23,388 nucleotides of DNA from JBOFEH01 sp051650265. Its GTDB lineage: Bacteria > Bacillota > Clostridia > Lachnospirales > Cellulosilyticaceae. Within the stretch, counting starts at the first letter, position 1. Every line of letters starts with the position of its first letter. A program made the position numbers and the translations under genes. This document shows, one piece after another, positions 8,491-15,772 of this stretch. The notes below the pieces were generated by a model. It was not told the origin of the DNA and did not search any database. It saw nothing but the letters and a program-made list of their open reading frames with translations. Where the stretch lies: assembly GCA_051650265.1 (NCBI GenBank), contig JBOFIR010000268.1, positions 1 through 23,388 on the forward strand, read 5' to 3'.

Positions 8491-8536
8491 AAAACGGATC
8501 AGTTATTCATACCGAATAACTGATCCGTTTTATTAT
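8491..8536. terminator. Bidirectional intrinsic terminator
   Basis: Perfect 17-bp stem (8491-8507 with 8515-8531), 7-nt loop, with T-rich tails on both strands. It separates the small cysteine-rich gene from the convergent MBL-fold gene. Confidence 0.88.
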
Positions 8537-9342
8537 TACCATTCAAGTTCCAATCCTACTCCCACTTCTTTAATCGGTAATGTCTTATACATCTCGCATT
8601 TTACATGAAGTGATGTGCAATGACATGGGTAGATTTCTTTGATCTGATTCTCTTTAAAATAGGTGATTGTTTCTTCAACACGATGAGAGACCTCAAAAAG
8701 ATGTAGCCCACCAATTACACCTACTACACGTTCTTCATTACATATCTTTTTAGCATACTCAATAATATTACAAATACCACTATGGGAACATCCTGTAATA
8801 ATATAAATGCCCTCAGAACTTTTGTATACAAGCGCTGTATCATCAATTACATAGTCATCTTCCCAACTATCTCCTATCTTTTGTTTACCAATCACACATC
8901 TCTGCTCAAACGCATGTGTCTGAGGGATTTCTCCTAGTAAAATAATATTTTCACTAAGCTGTATGGGCTCTTTAGTCAGATGTAAACGACACTTATCTTG
9001 TAACTGCTTCTCTAGTAATGGTGAGCAGATTTTAAGCTCTCCTAGTACTTTTTCCTTGAAAGTATGAGGATGTGCATATAGTTCTACCTCACGAGGTTTA
9101 TCCTTTTCAAAATAATACTTTAATCCTCTTGTATGATCATCATGACCATGAGATATGACGATTTTCTGGATTGTATTGAGATCTATCCCAAACGCTGTTG
9201 CATTCCTCATAAAGAGATCTGAATACCCTGTATCAAATAGGATCTTTGTCCCCTTATCTTCTATGTAATACGATACTGCTGGTTCTCCTTCGTAATAATG
9301 GTCAATATATGTATTGTTATCTACTAATACTTTAAGTTTCAT
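8536..9342 (-). CDS. MBL-fold metallo-hydrolase (DHPS-like subfamily)
   Basis: 268-residue metallo-beta-lactamase-fold protein. The dinuclear metal motif HGHDDH is at 65-70 (H65, H67, D69, H70). Further ligands are in the GCSHSG segment (about 185) and the GGLHLF segment (about 212), and PCHCTS near the C terminus is also typical. The architecture matches proteins annotated as related to 7,8-dihydropterin-6-methyl-4-(beta-D-ribofuranosyl)aminobenzene-5'-phosphate synthase, a broad group whose true substrates are mostly unknown. It is cytoplasmic, with no signal peptide. GGAG lies 8 nt before the start. It appears to be transcribed alone: a hairpin block separates it from guaA upstream, and a terminator follows. 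Confidence 0.85.
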   Translation of the reverse strand: MKLKVLVDNNTYIDHYYEGEPAVSYYIEDKGTKILFDTGYSDLFMRNATAFGIDLNTIQKIVISHGHDDHTRGLKYYFEKDKPREVELYAHPHTFKEKVLGELKICSPLLEKQLQDKCRLHLTKEPIQLSENIILLGEIPQTHAFEQRCVIGKQKIGDSWEDDYVIDDTALVYKSSEGIYIITGCSHSGICNIIEYAKKICNEERVVGVIGGLHLFEVSHRVEETITYFKENQIKEIYPCHCTSLHVKCEMYKTLPIKEVGVGLELEW

Positions 9343-9388
9343 AAATTTTTCTCCTTCTTATTTATAATATAGGTAGTCGGCTGTCATA

Positions 9389-9438
9389 GTGCTGTAAAGA
9401 GAATATGCGAGAAGTTCACTCCCATATCCTCTTTGCAC
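9389..9438. repeat. Long imperfect hairpin upstream of the MBL gene
   Basis: Arms at the two ends pair in consecutive blocks of 4, 6, 5 and 3 bp (GTGC/GCAC, AAAGAG/CTCTTT, ATATG/CATAT, GAG/CTC on the minus strand), broken by single mismatches and a 3-nt bulge, with a 7-nt loop. It is one of three adjacent hairpins between guaA and the MBL gene, and may be an intergenic repeat element. Confidence 0.6.
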
Positions 9439-9450
9439 GGGCTATCGCCC
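9439..9450. repeat. Short GGGC/GCCC hairpin
   Basis: Four-base-pair stem with a TATC tetraloop, directly abutting the longer hairpin at 9389-9438 and 3 bp from the one at 9454-9518. It is the only GC-only stem in an otherwise AT-rich spacer. Confidence 0.5.
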
Positions 9451-9453
9451 TAT

Positions 9454-9518
9454 GAGTGAAAAAGAGAAAAAGTCCGACTGAAAGTGAACTTTCGTCGGAC
9501 TTTTTCTCTTTTTCACTC
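9454..9518. terminator. Very long perfect hairpin downstream of guaA (terminator)
   Basis: Perfect 25-bp stem (9454-9478 with 9494-9518). The 15-nt loop contains another possible 6-bp stem (GAAAGT/ACTTTC). The arms carry A5/T5 tracts, so the minus-strand RNA has a G/C-containing stem core (GTCCGAC) followed by TTTTTCTCTTTTT, which fits intrinsic termination of guaA 22 bp after its stop. The length exceeds what termination needs. Confidence 0.75.
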
Positions 9519-9540
9519 GCACTGCTACGAGCTTTCGTGA

Positions 9541-11082
9541 CTATTCAAACTCGATAGTTGCTGGTGGTTTTCCTGTGCAATCATATAATACACGGTTAAC
9601 CCCTTTAACTTCGTTGATCACTCTTCTTGTTACTGTTCCAAGTACTTCCCATGGAAGATCAGCTGATTCAGCTGTCATGAAGTCACTTGTTGTTACTGCT
9701 CTAAGAGCAATAGCATAGTCATAAGTTCTCTCATCACCCATTACACCTACTGAACGCATGTTTGTAAGTGCTGCAAAGTATTGACCTAAACCTTTGTCTA
9801 CGCCTGCTTTTGCAATTTCTTCTCTGTAGATCCAGTCAGCATCTTGTACGATACGTACTTTCTCTGCAGTTACTTCACCGATGATACGAATACCAAGACC
9901 TGGGCCTGGGAATGGTTGTCTGAATACAAGGTATTCTGGAATACCAAGTTCTAAACCAGCTTTACGTACTTCATCTTTGAAGAGTAGACGAAGTGGTTCG
10001 ATGATTTCTTTGAAATCTACACAGTCAGGAAGTCCACCTACGTTGTGGTGTGATTTAATAACTGCTGATTTACCAAGACCACTCTCGATGACGTCTGGGT
10101 AGATTGTACCTTGTACAAGGTAATCTACTGCACCGATTTTTTGTGCTTCTTCTTCGAATACACGGATGAATTCTTCACCAATGATCTTTCTCTTTGTTTC
10201 TGGATCTTCGATACCTGCAAGTTTTGCATAGAATCTATCTTGTGCATTAACACGGATAAAGTTAAGGTCGTATTGGCCTTCTGGTCCGAATACTGCTTCT
10301 ACTTCATCCCCTTCATTTTTTCTAAGTAAACCGTGGTCTACAAATACGCATGTTAATTGTTTTCCGATTGCTCTTGAAAGTAATACAGCTGCTACAGATG
10401 AGTCTACACCACCTGATAACGCACATAATACTTTTCCGTCACCAACTTTTTCACGAATCTCTTTGATTGTTGTCTCTACGAATGAATCCATCTTCCAGTC
10501 ACCTTTGCAACCACAAATGTTGTTTACAAAGTTTGCAAGCATTGTCATACCTTCTTGTGTATGCATTACTTCTGGATGGAATTGTACTGCGTAAAGATTT
10601 TTATCAGCATTTTCCATAGCTGCTACTGGACACACTGGTGTATGTGCAGTGATCTTGAAATCTGCTGGTGCAGTCTCAATATAATCTGTGTGGCTCATCC
10701 AACAAATTGTAGCTTCTGAAACACCTTCAAATAGTTTTGAACTTGTATCTACTTTGACTTCTGTTTTACCATATTCACTTACAGGTGCTGTTGCAACCTT
10801 ACCACCTAAAAGATGTGCTGTAAGCTGTGAACCATAACAAATTCCAAGAACTGGAATACCTAATTCAAAGATTGCTTTATCACAAACTGGTGACTCTTCT
10901 GCATAAACGCTGTTTGGTCCTCCAGTAAAGATGATCCCTTTTGGATTCATCTCTTTGATTGCTTCAATACTGATATTATAAGGGTGCACTTCGCAGTAAA
11001 CGTTATTTTCTCTTACACGTCTTGCGATCAGCTGATTGTATTGTCCTCCAAAGTCAAGGACGATGACATGTTCATGTTTCAT
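9541..11082 (-). CDS. guaA: GMP synthase (glutamine-hydrolysing)
   Basis: Converts XMP to GMP using ATP and glutamine, the last step of guanine nucleotide synthesis. The 513-residue protein has a class I glutamine amidotransferase domain (about 1-195), with nucleophile C82 in GICYGSQ and the His/Glu pair in FHPEV near 170. The ATP pyrophosphatase domain follows, with the PP-loop SGGVDSS at 223-229, and then the C-terminal dimerisation domain ending in KPPATIEFE, the usual terminus. Length is normal. GAGGAGG precedes the ATG. It lies 94 bp downstream of guaB on the same strand with no clear terminator between, so cotranscription under the guanine riboswitch is likely. Confidence 0.97.
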   Translation of the reverse strand: MKHEHVIVLDFGGQYNQLIARRVRENNVYCEVHPYNISIEAIKEMNPKGIIFTGGPNSVYAEESPVCDKAIFELGIPVLGICYGSQLTAHLLGGKVATAPVSEYGKTEVKVDTSSKLFEGVSEATICWMSHTDYIETAPADFKITAHTPVCPVAAMENADKNLYAVQFHPEVMHTQEGMTMLANFVNNICGCKGDWKMDSFVETTIKEIREKVGDGKVLCALSGGVDSSVAAVLLSRAIGKQLTCVFVDHGLLRKNEGDEVEAVFGPEGQYDLNFIRVNAQDRFYAKLAGIEDPETKRKIIGEEFIRVFEEEAQKIGAVDYLVQGTIYPDVIESGLGKSAVIKSHHNVGGLPDCVDFKEIIEPLRLLFKDEVRKAGLELGIPEYLVFRQPFPGPGLGIRIIGEVTAEKVRIVQDADWIYREEIAKAGVDKGLGQYFAALTNMRSVGVMGDERTYDYAIALRAVTTSDFMTAESADLPWEVLGTVTRRVINEVKGVNRVLYDCTGKPPATIEFE

Positions 11083-11176
11083 ATTTACTTCCTCCTCGGT
11101 ATTTCATCACTATCTAAGCGCCACTTGCAACTTAGTTCGCTGTCAGTTCTATTATAATCGATATTGTCTTTTTGGA

Positions 11177-12631
11177 CTAGTATTCAATGCTATAGTTTGG
11201 TGCTTCTTTAGTAATATGGATATCGTGAGGATGACTTTCTTTAAGCCCTGCACTTGTGATACGTGTAAATGTTGCTTTTTCTTGAAGTTCTGCAATAGAC
11301 TCAGCACCTGCATACCCCATACCTGCACGTAAACCACCGATTAATTGGAAGATTGTATCGCCTACATAACCTTTATAAGCTACACGGCCTTCTACACCTT
11401 CTGGTACAAGTTTCTTTGCATCATTTTGGAAGTAACGGTCTTTGCTTCCTTGTTCCATCGCTGCGATTGATCCCATACCACGGTATACTTTGTATTTTCT
11501 TCCTTGGTAAAGTTCGATTGCTCCAGGACTTTCTTCACAACCAGCAAGCATTGATCCCATCATACATACGCTACCACCCATACCGATTGCTTTTACGATG
11601 TCTCCAGAATATTTGATACCACCATCAGCAATAACTGGCACGCCGTATGGTCTTGCTGCTTCTGCACAGTCTTCTACAGCTGTGATCTGAGGTACCCCTA
11701 CACCTGCCACAACACGTGTTGTACAGATAGATCCTGGTCCGATACCTACTTTGATTGCATCTGCACCCGCTTCAATAAGTGCTACTGTTGCTTCTGCTGT
11801 TGCAACGTTACCTGCAATAATTTGAAGCTCTGGGTATTTTGATTTTACAAGTCTTACTGTATCCATTACCCCTTGTGAATGACCATGTGCTGTATCAATT
11901 GTAATCACATCTACTTTTGATTGTACAAGTGCATCTACGCGGTCAAGTACATCTTTTGTTACCCCTACTGCTGCCCCAACTAAAAGTCTACCTTGAGAAT
12001 CTTTCGCTGATTGTGGGTACATGATTGCTTTTTCAATATCTTTGATTGTAATGAGACCTTTTAAATTGCCTTCATCATCTACGATTGGAAGTTTTTCAAT
12101 ACGATGATGTGATAAGATTTCTTTTGCTTGCATAAGTGTTGTACCTTCTGATGCTGTAATAAGGTTTTCACTTGTCATCACATCTTGGATAGGAACGTTA
12201 TGATTTTCTAAGAAACGAAGGTCACGGTTTGTGATGATTCCCACAAGTTTTGTACCTTCTGTAATAGGAACTCCTGAAATACGGTATTTTGCCATTAATT
12301 CATTGGCTTCATACACATAATGCTCTTTTGTTAATGAGAAAGGATCTGTAATTACACCATTTTCTGAACGTTTAACTTTATCAACCTCTTCTGCTTGTGC
12401 TTCGATTGACATGTTTTTGTGGATAATTCCGATACCACCTTGTCTTGCAACGGCAACTGCCATTTGTGACTCTGTTACAGTGTCCATTCCTGCACTCATA
12501 AGTGGGATGTTAAGTGTAATTTTCTTTGTAAGCTGTGTGTGTAATGTCACCTGGTGTGGTAATACATTTGAGTAGTTTGGAATAAGTAGAATATCGTCGA
12601 ATGTAATACCCTCTTTAATAATTTTTGACAT
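11177..12631 (-). CDS. guaB: IMP dehydrogenase
   Basis: Oxidises IMP to XMP with NAD, the committed step to GMP. The protein is 484 residues. The TIM-barrel catalytic domain is interrupted by two CBS modules (about 90-205, containing GIITNRDLRF and GLITIKDIEKA). The catalytic cysteine is C303 in GPGSICTTR, and the mobile flap region contains YRGMGS and the EGVEGRV segment. The start has AAGGAGG about 8 nt upstream. First gene of the guaB-guaA unit; its leader of about 180 nt contains a guanine riboswitch and a terminator. Confidence 0.97.
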   Translation of the reverse strand: MSKIIKEGITFDDILLIPNYSNVLPHQVTLHTQLTKKITLNIPLMSAGMDTVTESQMAVAVARQGGIGIIHKNMSIEAQAEEVDKVKRSENGVITDPFSLTKEHYVYEANELMAKYRISGVPITEGTKLVGIITNRDLRFLENHNVPIQDVMTSENLITASEGTTLMQAKEILSHHRIEKLPIVDDEGNLKGLITIKDIEKAIMYPQSAKDSQGRLLVGAAVGVTKDVLDRVDALVQSKVDVITIDTAHGHSQGVMDTVRLVKSKYPELQIIAGNVATAEATVALIEAGADAIKVGIGPGSICTTRVVAGVGVPQITAVEDCAEAARPYGVPVIADGGIKYSGDIVKAIGMGGSVCMMGSMLAGCEESPGAIELYQGRKYKVYRGMGSIAAMEQGSKDRYFQNDAKKLVPEGVEGRVAYKGYVGDTIFQLIGGLRAGMGYAGAESIAELQEKATFTRITSAGLKESHPHDIHITKEAPNYSIEY

Positions 12632-12661
12632 TTTGAGTTCCTCCTTGTTATTTTTATGTAT

Positions 12662-12691
12662 AAAAAAAATCCTCTAATCGTAATCGAGGAA
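12662..12691 (-). terminator. Riboswitch-controlled terminator in the guaB leader
   Basis: On the minus strand TCCTC (12686-12690) pairs with GAGGA (12670-12674), followed by eight T residues. The TTCCTCG segment (12685-12691) can instead pair over 7 bp with CGAGGAA at 12731-12737, which overlaps the 3' strand of aptamer stem P1. The two structures exclude each other, so ligand binding should favour termination. Confidence 0.75.
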
Positions 12692-12732
12692 TAAGGTGGC
12701 GTTACCCCTTGGACTTATGGTAACCATTCTTT

Positions 12733-12803
12733 CCTCGTAGTCCATCTGTTTACGGTAGATGGGTAGAGACTCTCGGACCTTATTTCCGAATATATACGAC
12801 GGG
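12733..12803 (-). ncRNA. Guanine riboswitch (purine aptamer) upstream of guaB
   Basis: Read on the minus strand, the aptamer has P1 (TCGTA/TACGA), J1/2 TATAT, P2 (TCGGA/TCCGA) with loop AATAAGG, J2/3 GTCTCTACC, P3 (CATCT/AGATG) with loop ACCGTAAAC, and J3/1 GACTAC. The GG of loop 2 and CC of loop 3 allow the kissing contact. The specificity base is C (complement of 12740), which by family rules means guanine rather than adenine. It precedes guaB and a terminator, so feedback repression of GMP synthesis by guanine is the likely role. Confidence 0.93.
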
Positions 12804-12821
12804 TTTATTAAGTTATCAATC

Positions 12822-12851
12822 ATTATAGCATATCCATCTCTAAATTGTTAG
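12822..12851 (-). promoter_or_regulatory. Promoter of guaBA
   Basis: On the minus strand TATAAT (12822-12827) is preceded by TGC, an extended -10. CTAACA (12846-12851) lies 18 bp upstream as a weak -35. Transcription would start near 12815, about 12 nt before the aptamer. Confidence 0.7.
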
Positions 12852-12888
12852 TAGCATTTTTTCCTATAAAAATTTTGTTTTGTAAAAT

Positions 12889-12926
12889 AAAAATATGGAC
12901 TATATACAATAATAGTCCATATTTTT
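12889..12926. terminator. Bidirectional intrinsic terminator
   Basis: Perfect 15-bp stem (12889-12903 with 12912-12926), 8-nt loop, with A/T runs at both ends. On the minus strand it ends the transcript of the small membrane protein gene just before the guaB promoter. Confidence 0.8.
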
Positions 12927-12976
12927 ATTATCAATTTTAAATTTTAGAAATAATTAAAAATTTATACTTATGTTAA

Positions 12977-13489
12977 TTAAAATCTTTTAATGAATACCTT
13001 ATGTGGTGCTTGTTTGTAAATGAGTGTACGCATCTCTTCATTTGGTGTGAGCAAGATCTTAGTTGGCACACCCTCTATTGGATAGATGAGTGCATATGTC
13101 GCTTCTGTATGCTCACCATCACTTGCATTGATTGTTTTTTGTGCACGTTCTAAAGATGCCTTGTGGCGTTCATCTTTGATACTTGCCATAATGTCGATTT
13201 GTTTGAGATTAATTGTAAGGAGACTCTTTCTACGCTCTTTGTTATAGATGATATCAATATCAAGTTCATTATTTGTCAGTGAGTACTCATACTCCTTCTT
13301 ATATTTACTAATTAAGAAGGCTGTCCCAAATACAAGTCCTACTATAATAACTGGCCCAATAAATGTACCTCCTACCGCAAAGGCAATAATTCCCAATAAT
13401 ACTGCTGCAACAACAATAATGATACGCTGAATCTTATCTTTTTGACTCATTTTTTGAGCAATGAGCTGCTCTTTAAATATATCCCCCAT
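12977..13489 (-). CDS. Small membrane protein, DUF6106-like, unknown function
   Basis: 170-residue protein. After an amphipathic start (MGDIFKEQLIAQKMSQKDK), two hydrophobic segments at about 21-40 and 42-62 form a membrane hairpin. A soluble C-terminal domain of about 105 residues follows, rich in beta strands, beginning YEYSLTNNELDIDIIYN and reading like a PH-like or YcxB-type fold. The general pattern recalls Lachnospiraceae proteins annotated DUF6106; I am not certain of that match. It has its own promoter (13531-13559) and terminator, so it is probably transcribed alone, and it diverges from a sensor kinase. The start has AAAGGAG 8-9 nt upstream. No function can be assigned. Confidence 0.78.
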   Translation of the reverse strand: MGDIFKEQLIAQKMSQKDKIQRIIIVVAAVLLGIIAFAVGGTFIGPVIIVGLVFGTAFLISKYKKEYEYSLTNNELDIDIIYNKERRKSLLTINLKQIDIMASIKDERHKASLERAQKTINASDGEHTEATYALIYPIEGVPTKILLTPNEEMRTLIYKQAPHKVFIKRF

Positions 13490-13530
13490 GTTGTTTACTC
13501 CTTTTCTAAAATTTTCTCTACTTGTCTATA

Positions 13531-13559
13531 ATCATACCACATTTTCCATCCTTTTTCAA
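13531..13559 (-). promoter_or_regulatory. SigA-type promoter of the DUF6106-like gene
   Basis: On the minus strand TTGAAA (13554-13559) and TATGAT (13531-13536) are 17 bp apart, about 42 bp upstream of the start codon. Confidence 0.7.
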
Positions 13560-13618
13560 TGAAGGCACTATGAAGATTGCACATCAGAATTTTGTTAGTA
13601 TTTTGTCAATTTTTAGTG

Positions 13619-13624
13619 TATAAT
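13619..13624 (+). promoter_or_regulatory. Probable -10 box for the orphan sensor kinase
   Basis: A perfect TATAAT lies 41 bp before the ATG at 13666 in the divergent intergenic region. No good -35 stands at the proper distance (TTGTTA at 13592 is 21 bp away), so the promoter is weak or needs an activator. Confidence 0.45.
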
Positions 13625-13665
13625 AATTATTATTGTATATTTTTAGACTTTGGGGAGTTGTATTT

Positions 13666-15702
13666 ATGTATTTATTAAAAGAAAAAAAAGATAATCTTCT
13701 AGGGCGGTATCTTTTACCGAATATATTTGTATTTCCTGCAATAATTGCCTTATTTGTAGTTCTTTATTGTACAAATCCGGAGGCCTTTGCCTCTCTCTCG
13801 AAAATTCTGATTTTCTGTATGTCTATCTATCTGATTTCTAACTCACTAAACACAAGGATTATTTCCTCTAATGTCTTCTTATCAGGCGTCACCTTCTTTT
13901 ATGGGGCAATCAATTGTCTTCAAGCGATTCACCTCATCTTTATCCCTTTTGTTGAACTTGCGCCTAGTTCAAATATCCGGATTTATTATCTTAGTCGTAT
14001 AGCTTTTGCTCTAGGCTTAATCTGCCTAGCAATTCTTTATCGTCATAAACGTACATGGATTTGGGGATTCATCTCATTGTGGAGCCTTATACTCATTGGA
14101 CTTGGTATATGGACATTTAATAGAGCTGCTTCTAACTCTATCTTCTTGATTCGAGAACAAAGCTTTTGGTCTCAACTTTTTATTCTACTAGATCAAGCAT
14201 TGATGCCTACCGCCATTTTAGGTGTTACATTTTATCTACGTAAGCTACTGGCAACATTTCCGTTCTCACATCGTGTAATTTGGTATACTTTTTTAGGCTG
14301 TTCACTTGTTATGGAGTTAGTTAACTGGATACCTTTTTTACCTATAACGATTACCAATGGTCCACTCCTCCCACATCTTTTCAAAATAACGATCTTATAT
14401 ATTTTTATTATGGGTCAAGTAGATTGTTGTATTTTAAGACCTTTTTCCAATATGTACATTCATGAGTATCATAACAATCAGCGTATTCATACAGCACTTG
14501 AGGAACTTTTTCGATATTCAAACTATGTCTCTGAACTTGAACAAACACTAGAAGCAAAATCTTCTAGCATTTATGAACTGATTAATATTTTTCCAGAACC
14601 GGTCTTGATCTGCTATGAAGATCGTATCCTTAATGCTAATCAAGCAGCCCTCACACTGTTAGAGTGTGGTGATGCCATGGCACTTCAGACAGCTAGCATT
14701 CTCGAATATATCTCTGATTCATCTGAACTACTTGGTTCCTATGTCTCACAAATGAAAACAGAGATGCAAGAGTCTTTCTATAGTGATGGGACACTAACGA
14801 CATTATCGGGCAAAAAATATGCCATTGAGTATATCCTTGCCCCAACATCACTCTTTGACCGCCATTCAACTCTATGTATCATAAGAGATGTCTCTGATAA
14901 AAAACATTCAGAAGAAGCACAACGTCATATTCATGAGCAAGAATTCAAGCTTTCCTACTTATCAAATCTCTCTCATGATCTTAAAGCACCCCTCAACATT
15001 ATTTATAGTGCACTTCAAATGCAAAGTAAAAGCCAAGATCTTACAGAAATACATCATTACTCTGAGATTATGCAGCAAAACACACTCAAGCTCCTTCGTA
15101 TGATTGTGAACCTTTTAGACCTCAACAAGGCTTCACAAAATATGCTCACACTCAAATCCCAAGTGATTAATGTCGTAGATAAATATGAAGAGCTTTGTAT
15201 GATGAGCCAAAGTTACATAGAGACCCATCAACTCTCCTATATTTTTGATACGACTACCGAGGAACGTCTGGTGGCTATTGATCCTCAGATCTTTGAGCGT
15301 ATCATATTGAATTTGATTTCTAATGCCATTAAATATACCCCTTCAAATGGACAACTATTCTTTAATTTAACTGATACACCTGATACCATTTCTCTTCATA
15401 TTAGAGATACAGGCGTTGGCATTAGTGAGGATATTTTACCCTTTATCTTTGACCGTTTTACAAAAGATCGTCATCATCCCAACACACCAAATACACATGA
15501 CAAAAGTTATGGTATGGGGCTTTCCATCGTAAAAGAATTAGTTACCCTCCTAGGTGGTACAATCACTTGTCAAAGTATTCTTGGGGTAGGATCAGAATTT
15601 ATTGTAACCTTACCTACACCACCCCTGCCATCAACTGATACAGAGATTGCCGCAACAGAATTATCTTCAATCAATCTACGTATGGAGTTCTATGATATCT
15701 AG
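13666..15702 (+). CDS. Orphan membrane sensor histidine kinase (multi-span N terminus, PAS, HisKA)
   Basis: 678-residue hybrid-free sensor kinase. The first 255 residues contain about eight hydrophobic helices with only short loops, resembling a MASE3-type membrane sensor. Next come a short coiled segment (about 270-300) and a PAS-like domain (about 300-405). The HisKA domain has phosphoacceptor H437 (NLSHDLKAPLN), and the ATPase domain has an N box (LNLISNAIKYTP), G1 (DTGVGI) and G2 (GMGLSIVKEL). No response regulator gene is adjacent, so its partner is elsewhere. I place the start at the ATG 13666, with GGGGAG 8 nt upstream; an in-frame TTG at 13633 would add 11 residues without an RBS. It is followed after 70 bp by uppP, hinting at, but not proving, a link to envelope stress. 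Confidence 0.88.
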   Translation: MYLLKEKKDNLLGRYLLPNIFVFPAIIALFVVLYCTNPEAFASLSKILIFCMSIYLISNSLNTRIISSNVFLSGVTFFYGAINCLQAIHLIFIPFVELAPSSNIRIYYLSRIAFALGLICLAILYRHKRTWIWGFISLWSLILIGLGIWTFNRAASNSIFLIREQSFWSQLFILLDQALMPTAILGVTFYLRKLLATFPFSHRVIWYTFLGCSLVMELVNWIPFLPITITNGPLLPHLFKITILYIFIMGQVDCCILRPFSNMYIHEYHNNQRIHTALEELFRYSNYVSELEQTLEAKSSSIYELINIFPEPVLICYEDRILNANQAALTLLECGDAMALQTASILEYISDSSELLGSYVSQMKTEMQESFYSDGTLTTLSGKKYAIEYILAPTSLFDRHSTLCIIRDVSDKKHSEEAQRHIHEQEFKLSYLSNLSHDLKAPLNIIYSALQMQSKSQDLTEIHHYSEIMQQNTLKLLRMIVNLLDLNKASQNMLTLKSQVINVVDKYEELCMMSQSYIETHQLSYIFDTTTEERLVAIDPQIFERIILNLISNAIKYTPSNGQLFFNLTDTPDTISLHIRDTGVGISEDILPFIFDRFTKDRHHPNTPNTHDKSYGMGLSIVKELVTLLGGTITCQSILGVGSEFIVTLPTPPLPSTDTEIAATELSSINLRMEFYDI

Positions 15703-15712
15703 TTGCCAATTT

Positions 15713-15766
15713 ACCCCATCTATGAGAAAATAAGTTGTTATGTACAACCAGATCCATAGAGGGGGT
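15713..15766 (+). promoter_or_regulatory. Leader hairpin that sequesters the uppP ribosome binding site
   Basis: Arms 15713-15724 and 15755-15766 pair over 12 positions with one A-G mismatch. The loop holds a second 5-bp stem (GTTGT/ACAAC). The 3' arm contains AGAGGGGG, the only Shine-Dalgarno sequence for uppP. A T-rich stretch follows, so the same hairpin could act as a weak terminator of the kinase transcript. Whether it regulates translation, termination or both is inference. Confidence 0.55.
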
Positions 15767-15772
15767 TTTATT

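Noticed and set aside
12685..12715. Plus-strand AAGGTGGCGTTACC resembling a T-box motif
   Set aside because: It does not match the T-box core, no plus-strand gene follows, and the region is explained as the guaB riboswitch expression platform on the minus strand.
15740..15772. ATG at 15740 as the uppP start
   Set aside because: No RBS, lies in the loop of the leader hairpin, and would add residues not typical of the family.
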